NCBI GenBank assembly: GCA_905182425.1
Contig: CAJJBP010000006.1
Coordinates: forward strand, 61,142-125,141
DNA: 64,000 nucleotides
DNA from: an uncultured Planktomarina sp.
Lineage (GTDB): Bacteria > Pseudomonadota > Alphaproteobacteria > Rhodobacterales > Rhodobacteraceae
Direction of reading: 5' to 3'
Part shown: one piece after another, positions 36,523 to 44,274 of the stretch
Layout of the letters: the number at the start of each line of letters is the position of its first letter
Numbering within the stretch: position 1 is the first letter of the stretch
Notes under the pieces: model-generated
Databases searched by the model: none
Seen by the model: the letters and a program-made list of their open reading frames with translations, nothing else
What the model was told of the DNA's origin: nothing
Program-made: the position numbers and the translations under genes

Positions 36523-37317
36523 TCACGTTTCCTTTTGAGTGCGTACCCAAGCTTTTAGGGATAACAGATCTTGCCAGGCCTGGCTCTTTAAAGAAGGACG
36601 GTTGAGTAATGATTCTGGATGAAACATTGGCAGTACAGGAAGGTCTAATCCATTATGCATTTGACCCCGCAACTTGCTGACACCACGTTTCCCCAAAATG
36701 GCCTGACAGCTTGTGTCACCCATACAAATCAGAATTTTAGGTGCAGCAAGTTCAATGTGGCGGCGCAAAAATGGTAATAAAATTGAAAGCTCTTCTGATT
36801 TTAGATCTCGATCTTGTGGAGGACGCCAGGGCACAATAGTTCCAATGTAAACACTCTCGTGACGACTTAGACCAATCGCGGCCAACATTTTATCTAGTAA
36901 ATGGCCCGATGCTCCAGCAAACGGGATACCCTTTACGTCTTCTTCGCGATTTGGTGGCTCAGTCAAAATCATTACAGAAGATCCCAAAACGCCATCACTA
37001 AAGACTAAACTTCGAGCTCCGCGCTTCAGATCGCAATATTCGAAAGCTGCCAATGCACTTTTAAGAGCAACCAAGTCAGAAGCTCCTGCCGCGGCCTTCT
37101 CCGCCAATGCCACAGGATCCTGAGCCTCTGGCAAAAATCCAACCGCTGAAGTGGGATGATCCGATACTACAACAGTTTTGGGCTCAATCACCACTTTAGG
37201 CACCACAGCCGCAAGCCCATATCGATCTACCGGACTTTCCTCGATCGCATCAACTGCTCCCAGCTCTAGCTGCCATTCAAGCGCTGAACGCGCAGCATGC
37301 CAATCCATATATTCCAT
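36523..37317 (-). CDS. uracil-DNA glycosylase family 4-like, variant active site
   Basis: 264 aa. The overall frame of a family 4/5 UDG is clear: GIPFAGASGHLLDKMLAAIGL, VPWRPPQDRD, ICMGDTSCQAILG and MFHPESLL. Two conserved motifs differ. The first reads LTEPPNREED where GEAPGxxED is usual. The second reads YIGTIVPWRPP where YITNVxPWRPP is usual, so the uracil-recognising Asn is Thr. Only a few cysteines (CDLKRGA and others) are present, so an Fe-S cluster is doubtful. It may have altered or lost activity. Translated just ahead of moaB. Confidence 0.85.
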   Translation of the reverse strand: MEYMDWHAARSALEWQLELGAVDAIEESPVDRYGLAAVVPKVVIEPKTVVVSDHPTSAVGFLPEAQDPVALAEKAAAGASDLVALKSALAAFEYCDLKRGARSLVFSDGVLGSSVMILTEPPNREEDVKGIPFAGASGHLLDKMLAAIGLSRHESVYIGTIVPWRPPQDRDLKSEELSILLPFLRRHIELAAPKILICMGDTSCQAILGKRGVSKLRGQMHNGLDLPVLPMFHPESLLNRPSLKSQAWQDLLSLKAWVRTQKET

Positions 37318-37430
37318 GCACTTAGGCTAGAGCTTTAGGTCCGGAAGGTAAATCGCCGAAATGAACCATCCTTAAAATAGACTTTAAAAAATATAGCCCT
37401 GTGGTTCATAAATTTACTTGAAGCCAACCC

Positions 37431-37459
37431 TTGCCGTAATGTCCTTGGCTTTCTATACA
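37431..37459 (+). promoter_or_regulatory. sigma70-type promoter of the pyrB operon
   Basis: TTGCCG (37431-37436), a 17-bp spacer, then TATACA (37454-37459). It lies 21 nt before the chosen pyrB ATG, giving a short leader that carries the GGAGA ribosome binding site. This also argues that pyrB starts at 37481, not at the ORF-track start 37418, which lies upstream of the promoter. Confidence 0.65.
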
Positions 37460-37480
37460 CGGCCAACTGGAGAAATCGAC

Positions 37481-38425
37481 ATGCAGACCAAGCACCTTTT
37501 GGGCATAGAACCCCTGCACCCGCACCAAATTACAGAAATTTTAGATTTAGCAGATCAATATGCCCAGAGTAATCGTAGCAAAGCACCAATTAACGATGTC
37601 TTGGGCGGGTGCACACAAATTAACATGTTCTTTGAGAACTCGACACGCACCCAAGCCAGTTTCGAGATTGCTGGCAAACGGTTAGGTGCAGATGTAATGA
37701 ACATGTCGATGAAGGCTAGCTCTATCAATAAGGGTGAAACCTTGATCGACACGGCTGTGACATTGAATGCCATGCACCCAGATTTATTAGTCGTACGCCA
37801 CCCGCATTCAGGTGCAGTAGATCTTTTGGCCCAAAAAGTAGATTGTGCTGTCATCAATGCTGGTGATGGCCGCCATGAGCACCCAACCCAAGCTCTGCTC
37901 GATGCGCTGACAATCCGCCGCTCCAAGGGTCGTTTGCATCGTTTAAATATTGCGATATGTGGAGATATTGCACACAGTCGCGTTGCCCGGTCGAACTTAA
38001 TTTTACTAGGGAAAATGGAAAATCGCATTCGCCTTGTTGGTCCGGCCACCCTGATGCCATCCGGCATTACGGAATTTGGCGCCGAAGTTTACCACGACAT
38101 GAATGAAGGCTTGAAGGACGTGGATGTCATAATGATGTTGCGGCTTCAAAGCGAACGTATGGATGGTGGATTCATCCCATCTGAGCGCGAATACTATCAC
38201 CGATATGGCCTAGACACTGCCAAATTGAGTAATGCCAAAGAAGGCGCCATAGTGATGCACCCCGGCCCTATGAACCGCGGAGTTGAAATTGATGGAGAGA
38301 TAGCAGATGACCTCAGCCGAAGTGTTATTCAAGAGCAAGTCGAGATGGGGGTGGCTGTACGCATGGCCGTCATGAATATCCTCATGAGAAGCCGACGCGA
38401 GGCAGCGCAGGAGGCAATGCTATGA
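37481..38425 (+). CDS. pyrB: aspartate carbamoyltransferase catalytic subunit
   Basis: 314 aa from [12 protein letters not shown]. It condenses carbamoyl phosphate and aspartate in pyrimidine synthesis. The carbamoyl-phosphate loop is [24 protein letters not shown] is the second signature, and [12 protein letters not shown] the C-terminal active-site segment. Start chosen by GGAGA spacing, family N-terminus and promoter position. No pyrI is present. The downstream inactive dihydroorotase homologue probably forms a complex with it, as PyrC' does with PyrB in Pseudomonas (family knowledge). Confidence 0.95.
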   Translation: MQTKHLLGIEPLHPHQITEILDLADQYAQSNRSKAPINDVLGGCTQINMFFENSTRTQASFEIAGKRLGADVMNMSMKASSINKGETLIDTAVTLNAMHPDLLVVRHPHSGAVDLLAQKVDCAVINAGDGRHEHPTQALLDALTIRRSKGRLHRLNIAICGDIAHSRVARSNLILLGKMENRIRLVGPATLMPSGITEFGAEVYHDMNEGLKDVDVIMMLRLQSERMDGGFIPSEREYYHRYGLDTAKLSNAKEGAIVMHPGPMNRGVEIDGEIADDLSRSVIQEQVEMGVAVRMAVMNILMRSRREAAQEAML

Positions 38426-38523
38426 ATGAACCAAAAGATCCCCGCATGTCGGGCAAAATTGCTCTGTATGCGCTTATTTTCATCGCGGCCTTGGTCAGTC
38501 TTATGATCTGGGTGGCTGCATGA
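38422..38523 (+). CDS. 33-aa single-pass membrane protein between pyrB and pyrC
   Basis: Too short for the ORF track. It reads [12 protein letters not shown] followed by one hydrophobic helix ([18 protein letters not shown]) ending VAA. Both ends overlap neighbours as ATGA: its ATG with the pyrB stop, its stop with the pyrC ATG. This tight coupling on both sides supports real translation. I do not recognise a function. Positive-inside reading puts the short N-terminus in the cytosol. Confidence 0.72.
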   Translation: MNEPKDPRMSGKIALYALIFIAALVSLMIWVAA

Positions 38524-39779
38524 CCTCTTTACGCATCACAAATGTTCACCTCGTCGACCCTGAAACTCAAACGGTAACATTAGGCTCCCTGACAATTAAT
38601 AATGGTCGGATCTCAGGCGCAGACACAGCAGATACGTTATTGGATGCAGAAGGCCAGTATCTTGCACCAGGTATTGTAGATATTGGAGCTAAAGTCTGTG
38701 AGCCGGGCGAACGCCATAAAGAAAGCTTCCGCTCAGCTGGATTGGCCGCAGCTGCAGGCGGTGTAACAACATTAGTCGCACGACCTGATACAAAACCTTC
38801 AGTCGATAGCCCTGAAACCCTGGAATTTGCATCCCGCCGCGCACAGGCCAATTGCATAGTTCACAGCTATCAAATGGCTGCATTAACGAAAGGTCGTCTT
38901 GGTCGCGAAATGACCGAAATTGGTTTCTTACAAGACGCGGGCGCTATTGCGTTCACCGACTGTGACGCCGTGATAACCGACAATAAAGTCTTATCGCGCG
39001 CGCTTACCTACGCAAGTCAGCTTGGCGCATTGATTATTGGACACCCGCAAGATCCTAGTCTGTCCAAGGGAGCGTCTGCAACGTCCGGAAAATTCGCATC
39101 ACTGCGCGCAATCCCTGCTGTTTCCACAATGGCCGAGCGCTTGGGCTTAGAACGTGATTTAGCAATGGTTGAGATGACCGGAGCCAAATACCACGCGGAT
39201 CAAATATCAACTGTGCAAGCGCTTCCAGCATTGGAACGCGCCAAGGCCCAAGGCCTTGATGTTACTGCAGGTATTAACATCCACCACCTAACTCTTAATG
39301 AGTTTGATGTCGCTAATTATCGCAGCTTTTTTAAGGTTAAGCCACCACTCAGATCCGAAAATGACCGACTTGCAATGGTTAATGCGCTGGCATCAGGCCT
39401 TATTGATACAATCAGCTCGATGCATACTCCCCAGGACGAAGAGTCAAAGCGGGTGCCTTTTGAGCAGGCAGCTTCCGGAGCTGTAGCACTCGAGACATTA
39501 CTGCCCGCCGCTCTGCGTCTTTACCACGCAGAACAGCTAAGCTTACCGCAATTATTTCGCGCTTTATCCTTAAATCCTGCACGCAGGTTAGGCCTGACGT
39601 CTGGCCGCCTTGCAGTAGGAGCCCCTGCAGATTTAATCCTATTTGACCCAAATATTCCATTTGTACTTGATCGCTACAAACTGAAATCGAAATCAAAAAA
39701 TACACCCTTTGACGGACAACGCATGCAAGGGCGCGTACTGGCCACGTTTGTGGATGGCAAAAAGGTATATCAACTATGA
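38520..39779 (+). CDS. pyrC: dihydroorotase-like protein lacking metal ligands
   Basis: 419-aa amidohydrolase-fold protein. The usual DxHxHxREPG metal motif reads DIGAKVCEPG, so the first two His ligands are missing. GVTTLVARPDTKPSVD, HPQDP and SSMHTPQDEESKR align with dihydroorotase segments. It is probably a non-catalytic partner of PyrB, like PyrC'/PyrX, with the active dihydroorotase encoded elsewhere. The substitution seems common in related bacteria (from memory). Coupled by ATGA to the 33-aa gene and to plsY. Confidence 0.88.
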   Translation: MTSLRITNVHLVDPETQTVTLGSLTINNGRISGADTADTLLDAEGQYLAPGIVDIGAKVCEPGERHKESFRSAGLAAAAGGVTTLVARPDTKPSVDSPETLEFASRRAQANCIVHSYQMAALTKGRLGREMTEIGFLQDAGAIAFTDCDAVITDNKVLSRALTYASQLGALIIGHPQDPSLSKGASATSGKFASLRAIPAVSTMAERLGLERDLAMVEMTGAKYHADQISTVQALPALERAKAQGLDVTAGINIHHLTLNEFDVANYRSFFKVKPPLRSENDRLAMVNALASGLIDTISSMHTPQDEESKRVPFEQAASGAVALETLLPAALRLYHAEQLSLPQLFRALSLNPARRLGLTSGRLAVGAPADLILFDPNIPFVLDRYKLKSKSKNTPFDGQRMQGRVLATFVDGKKVYQL

Positions 39780-40384
39780 TCCCCGAGTTTTCGACTTCAC
39801 CAATGATATTACTCGTTTGGATTGTGACCGGTTACCTTCTAGGGTCCATTCCCTTCGGTTTAGTTGTCGCCCACTTATTTGGGCTTGGTGACCTTCGTCA
39901 GATTGGATCAGGCAATATTGGGGCTACTAATGTGTTACGGACTGGCTCGAAATTTGGAGCTGCCTTAACCTTGATCGCAGATGCGGGCAAAGCCGGTATT
40001 ACCGTTCTTTTGGCGCGTAGTATAGCAGGCGAAGACGCAGCACAATTGGCAGGCTTCGCGGCATTCTTCGGACATTGCTACCCAATCTGGCTTAAATTCA
40101 AGGGAGGCAAAGGCGTATCTACATTCTTTGGACTTCTATTTGCTCTGGCCTGGCCCATTGGTTTGATCTCTGGAGCCACATGGATTTTGATTGCAGGTAT
40201 TTTTCGCTATTCTAGCTTTGCCGCAATAGCGACGGTAATTCTTACACCATTATTTATGATCATATTTTCGCAACAAGTTTTAGTTGCACTGAGCATTGGG
40301 TTGATGACCCTGATTTTATGGAGACATAAAGAAAATATTATTAGATTACTAAAATCGCAAGAAACGAAGATTGGCCAAAAGTGA
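39776..40384 (+). CDS. plsY: acyl-phosphate:glycerol-3-phosphate acyltransferase
   Basis: 202-aa integral membrane enzyme that adds the first acyl chain to glycerol 3-phosphate using acyl-phosphate. The three conserved loops are visible: YLLGSIPFGLV, IGSGNIGATNVLRTGSKFGAAL with DAGKA, and GHCYPIWLKFKGGKGVSTFFG. About five to six transmembrane helices. Its ATG overlaps the pyrC stop (ATGA). Works ahead of PlsC (6.0 kb). Confidence 0.94.
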   Translation: MIPEFSTSPMILLVWIVTGYLLGSIPFGLVVAHLFGLGDLRQIGSGNIGATNVLRTGSKFGAALTLIADAGKAGITVLLARSIAGEDAAQLAGFAAFFGHCYPIWLKFKGGKGVSTFFGLLFALAWPIGLISGATWILIAGIFRYSSFAAIATVILTPLFMIIFSQQVLVALSIGLMTLILWRHKENIIRLLKSQETKIGQK

Positions 40385-40499
40385 TATGTAAATCAGTAGC
40401 CTAAAGTATAAAAAATATTGCGCTCACATCTTCACAACAGCCTGCAAAATTATTCTCAATCAATAAGATCAAAATCTTCTTTGAGAACCCACTTATGTG

Positions 40500-40520
40500 A
40501 AAATAAGCCTAACTTATTTT
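40500..40520. terminator. A+T-rich hairpin between plsY and gshA
   Basis: AAAATAAG and CTTATTTT form perfect 8-bp arms around CCTAA in the 200-bp convergent gap between plsY and gshA. T-rich sequence follows on the plus strand, so it could end transcription from either side. The stem is G+C-poor, so termination strength is doubtful. Nothing else is seen in this gap. Confidence 0.4.
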
Positions 40521-40584
40521 AACTATTATAAAAAATTATTTTTTAGAAAAAGCTATAAATAAATGATGATCTTAAAAAAGCAGG

Positions 40585-41955
40585 TCAATATGAGTAATCA
40601 CTGTAGATTTTTGTCAAATCACCATTCCAGTCACCGTGATAGCGTTCCAACAATTCATCTGCAGGTACTTGTCCAGTTTCCAAAGTGTCTTGCAACGCGT
40701 TCAAAAAATGCGTTTCGTTAGGTATCATGCCACCCGCACCTGCGCGCGCGCGCGCCACTAAACCAGCATTGGAAATCTCAACGGCTTGACGTGCCAAATC
40801 CGTCATTTTTACATTACCAGCCTGCGCTGACAAACCGTGTACAGATGCTGAAACCCGAAGTTCGTCGCGGATATTCGCATCCATTTTCTTAACGAGATCC
40901 CAAGCGGCATCCAATGAAGATTGATTATATAATAAACCCACCCAAAATGCTGGCAGAGCACATAAGCGACGCCAAGGCCCCCCATCGGCGCCCCGCATTT
41001 CCATAAACTTTTTGATCCTCACTTCCGGAAAAATAGTAGTTAGATGATCCGCCCAATCGTCCATCGTGGGAACTTCACCAGGTAAGGCTGGCAATATACC
41101 TTTAAGAAAATCACGGAAGGATTGCCCTAAAGCATCAACGTACATCCCGTTGCGATAGACGAAATACATCGGCACATCCAAAGCGTAGTCGACGTATCTT
41201 TGAAAGCCCATGCCTTCCTCAAATACAAACGGTAACATACCAGTGCGGTCTGAATCGAGATCTCTCCAAACCCGCGCTCGCCATGACTTATGACCGTTAA
41301 CTTTCCCCTCAAAGAAAGGAGAGTTTGCAAATAAGGCAGTCGCTACGGGTTGCAGCGCTAAAGCCACACGGAACTTTTTAACCATATCCGCTTCAGAGGA
41401 GAAATCTAGGTTAACCTGAACAGTGCATGTCCGGCGCATCATCGTTTTACCCATTGTGCCTACTTTATCCATATAGGCATCCATCAGCTTGTAACGGCCT
41501 TTGGGCATTAACCCTACTTCTTCATGCCGCCAGATAGGAGCAGCACCAAGGCCAATGAAACCTACACCGATTTTATCCGCAATTTCTTTGACTTCTCTCA
41601 GGTGCTGGTTCACCTCATCGCAAGTCTCGTGAATTGTTGTTAGCGGAGCACCGGACAGCTCCAAAGCGCCACCCGGCTCCAAACTAACGTTGGCCCCATC
41701 TTTAGTCAGGCCTATCAAATGACCGCCCTCTTCTAAGGGCGCCCAGTTAAAGGTATTTTGCAGTCCCTCAAGAATAGCTTTGATAGACCGGTCACCGTTA
41801 TACGGTAAAGCTTTCAAGGTATCTTTGCAGTATCCGAATTTTTCATGTTCAGTCCCAATACGCCAGTCTTGGACCGGCTTATTACCCTCTTCAAGATGTA
41901 GCGCAAGCTGTTCAAAACTCTCGATAGGGCCACCGCCAGATTGTGGAATAGACAT
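40585..41955 (-). CDS. gshA: glutamate-cysteine ligase (plant-like class)
   Basis: 456 aa from ATG 41955 (MSIPQSGGG), with GGAG seven bases ahead; the ORF-track start is nine codons too early. It makes gamma-glutamylcysteine, the first step of glutathione synthesis. Signatures of the alphaproteobacterial/plant-type enzyme are RIGTEHEKFGY, LEPGGALELSGAPL, MRRTCTVQVNLDFSSE and FFEGKVNGHKSWRARVW. Directly upstream on the same strand (42.0-43.3 kb) are the 179-aa protein and rsmE. Confidence 0.95.
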   Translation of the reverse strand: MSIPQSGGGPIESFEQLALHLEEGNKPVQDWRIGTEHEKFGYCKDTLKALPYNGDRSIKAILEGLQNTFNWAPLEEGGHLIGLTKDGANVSLEPGGALELSGAPLTTIHETCDEVNQHLREVKEIADKIGVGFIGLGAAPIWRHEEVGLMPKGRYKLMDAYMDKVGTMGKTMMRRTCTVQVNLDFSSEADMVKKFRVALALQPVATALFANSPFFEGKVNGHKSWRARVWRDLDSDRTGMLPFVFEEGMGFQRYVDYALDVPMYFVYRNGMYVDALGQSFRDFLKGILPALPGEVPTMDDWADHLTTIFPEVRIKKFMEMRGADGGPWRRLCALPAFWVGLLYNQSSLDAAWDLVKKMDANIRDELRVSASVHGLSAQAGNVKMTDLARQAVEISNAGLVARARAGAGGMIPNETHFLNALQDTLETGQVPADELLERYHGDWNGDLTKIYSDYSY

Positions 41956-42028
41956 AAAGATCTCCAAAGATACTCTTTTCACAGACTAACCCGTGGCCTC
42001 TCGCATCAAACAAGTCAAGATATGATGC

Positions 42029-42568
42029 TTAGTGAAGTTTAGTCCGATTTTTTTGCCATATCAAAAACAAGTCTGAGCCTTTACCCTGTGTCGCTGCGTG
42101 TGCTTGATCGTAATTCACACCGGGCAAAGCAACCAAGGCATCAAACAATTTGTCTGTACCTTCGGCGTCCCCAGGCACGGATAGCATCTCATCAGTTCCA
42201 AAAAATACCCAAGTGATGCGGCCTCGACCATTGCGGTGTAACTCTACCCGATCGAGACTGTCCAATGAAATAGAGGCTCCACCGCCACTGGACAGATAAC
42301 TTACCTGACGCTCATCAACCTCAACCACCCCTGGGCCGCCTGAACCCGATGGAAAACTAAACCGACGGTAAGCATCCTGCCCAACTAGACCCGCAACTAC
42401 CAAAATAAATATGCCTGCCAAACGCGCCGTACCGAAGGTCGTCATCAGGACATACACGCCAACCATCCCAATAAGGCCCGCTAGAATAAATCCTCTGTAT
42501 TGGCGAAGTGAATTTTGTGCTTCGGTCCGAATAAAACTCACCGCCAATCTCCAATACGGGTTTGCCAT
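42029..42568 (-). CDS. membrane protein of unknown function
   Basis: 179 aa. An N-terminal basic stretch is followed by two transmembrane helices (about 26-44 and 49-66), then a soluble C-terminal domain rich in strands (VVEVDERQVSYLS, SLDSLDRVELHRN, WVFFGTDEMLSVP). The soluble part looks like a small PH-like or bacterial SHOCT-neighbour beta domain, but I do not recognise a family. Its start overlaps the end of rsmE by 31 nt, and it precedes gshA by 73 nt, so the three are likely one transcript. Confidence 0.72.
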   Translation of the reverse strand: MANPYWRLAVSFIRTEAQNSLRQYRGFILAGLIGMVGVYVLMTTFGTARLAGIFILVVAGLVGQDAYRRFSFPSGSGGPGVVEVDERQVSYLSSGGGASISLDSLDRVELHRNGRGRITWVFFGTDEMLSVPGDAEGTDKLFDALVALPGVNYDQAHAATQGKGSDLFLIWQKNRTKLH

Positions 42569-43254
42569 AGCGTCAAAGCCGCCACTACAGCTGTTTCTGA
42601 GCGCAAAACACGAGGGCCAAGGGGAACGGGGTGCCCTTGCAGCATTGCGTTTAACCGCGCACGCTCAGCCGGACTAAACCCACCTTCCGGGCCGATGAGA
42701 ACGGCCCAAGGACCTTGTATTTCTGGCAGCGTGATCGGCTGTCCAATCAGTTCTTCATCGCAAAACATTATTTGACGATCACTCCAGGTGTCCAGCAGCC
42801 TAGATAACTTTTGCAATTCGAGCACTTTGGGTACAAATGTACCTCCACATTGCTCAGCCGCTTCAACTACGTGGTTTTGCAACCGATCAGCCCTAATGCG
42901 TTCAGAATTTGTGAAATCGGTTTGCACAGGCATGATTTGAGCCACGCCCATTTCGGTTGCTTTTTCCACTATAAAATCTGTGCGCGCCTTTTTAATTGGC
43001 GCGAAGATGAGCCACAGATCGCGTGGCATCATCAGTTGCTTGGATTGTTTCTCACACAAAAGAATTCCGGTCTTTTTATTTGCTTGAACAATTCTGCCAA
43101 GCCATTCTCCATCCTGGCCATTGAACACTTCTACCAACTCACCGATGCCCTTACGCATTACCACAAATAGATAATGTGCCTGATCACGATCTAGAGGAAC
43201 TGATTGCCCTGCCCCCAGTTGGTGATCTACATATAGTCGAATAATTGAAGCCAT
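42538..43254 (-). CDS. rsmE: 16S rRNA m3U1498 methyltransferase
   Basis: 238 aa SPOUT methyltransferase from ATG 43254 (MASIIRLYVD). The knot region ends with LIGPEGGFSPAERA and LGPRVLRSETAVVAALTLWQ, both diagnostic of RsmE. The N-terminal PUA-like domain carries HYLFVVMRKG. The divergent ubiA starts only 11 nt away. The ORF-track start 11 codons earlier would lie inside ubiA. Confidence 0.93.
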   Translation of the reverse strand: MASIIRLYVDHQLGAGQSVPLDRDQAHYLFVVMRKGIGELVEVFNGQDGEWLGRIVQANKKTGILLCEKQSKQLMMPRDLWLIFAPIKKARTDFIVEKATEMGVAQIMPVQTDFTNSERIRADRLQNHVVEAAEQCGGTFVPKVLELQKLSRLLDTWSDRQIMFCDEELIGQPITLPEIQGPWAVLIGPEGGFSPAERARLNAMLQGHPVPLGPRVLRSETAVVAALTLWQTRIGDWR

Positions 43255-43265
43255 GGATCTAAGGT

Positions 43266-44222
43266 ATGTCTCATTCGACCAAATCACCAGAGGGTCAGGT
43301 AGAAGATGCTGTAAAAGATAATTGGGTTGACAGTTTGGCCCCTATCTTCGCACGTCCTTACTTGCGTTTGTCGCGCGCAGACAGACCAATTGGCACATGG
43401 CTCTTATATATTCCATGCATCTGGGGGATACTTTTAGCAGCAATTTATGACGAAAATTTACAAATTAGAGATGCTTGGCTTATTCTAGCCTCTGGCGCGG
43501 GTGCCTGGCTAATGCGCGGCGCTGGCTGTACCTGGAATGATATCACCGATCGTGATTATGACTCAAAGGTAGCACGCACACGGTCTCGCCCCATTCCATC
43601 AGGACAAGTCACCGTGCCGCAGGCCGCAGCGTGGATGGGGTTTCAGGCCATTATTGCCTTTGCAATTTTGCTGAGTTTTGGCCAACAAGCTGTAATTATG
43701 GGAATCACAAGTCTTGGATTCATAGCAGTCTACCCTTTTGCAAAGCGTTTCACTTGGTGGCCGCAGGTATTCTTAGGTTTGGCATTCAATTGGGGTGCAC
43801 TTCTAGGATGGGTTGCGCATCATGGAAGTCTCGAATGGCCTGCAGTTGTTCTTTATCTCAGCGGCGTTGCATGGACTTTATTTTATGACACAATCTATGC
43901 GTACCAAGACACGAAAGACGATGCTTTAATAGGAGTTAAATCTACGGCCCTCCTATTTGGCGAGTATGGTTCCCGCTGGCTATCTTTATTTCTTGGCCTA
44001 TCAGTAGTTTTAATGGCCGTCGCAATAGCTATGGTTTTACCCATCAGCAGCTCTAGTTTTTGGATTGCAATCATTGGCCCAGCTTTATTTGGGTGCCATA
44101 TGGCAAGGCAACTATATATCCTAGACACCAATGACAGCAAGATCTTGCTTAGGCTTTTCCGAGCAATGCGAAATGTAGGCTTTTGGCCAGTAATATTTTT
44201 TATAATTGTAGCCTTGCTGTGA
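43266..44222 (+). CDS. ubiA: 4-hydroxybenzoate polyprenyltransferase
   Basis: 318-aa membrane enzyme that attaches the polyprenyl tail to 4-hydroxybenzoate in ubiquinone synthesis. The first Asp-rich motif NDITDRDYDSKVARTRSRP and the second YDTIYAYQDTKDD are intact, with about eight transmembrane helices. It uses the product of the polyprenyl synthase at 16.0 kb. Divergent from rsmE with 11 nt between starts, so promoter elements must lie within the two coding regions. Confidence 0.95.
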   Translation: MSHSTKSPEGQVEDAVKDNWVDSLAPIFARPYLRLSRADRPIGTWLLYIPCIWGILLAAIYDENLQIRDAWLILASGAGAWLMRGAGCTWNDITDRDYDSKVARTRSRPIPSGQVTVPQAAAWMGFQAIIAFAILLSFGQQAVIMGITSLGFIAVYPFAKRFTWWPQVFLGLAFNWGALLGWVAHHGSLEWPAVVLYLSGVAWTLFYDTIYAYQDTKDDALIGVKSTALLFGEYGSRWLSLFLGLSVVLMAVAIAMVLPISSSSFWIAIIGPALFGCHMARQLYILDTNDSKILLRLFRAMRNVGFWPVIFFIIVALL

Positions 44223-44274
44223 TTGCTACTAAGCCCAAGCCAGCTTAGAAAGCGGGAGCAGTTCAGGGATAAAT

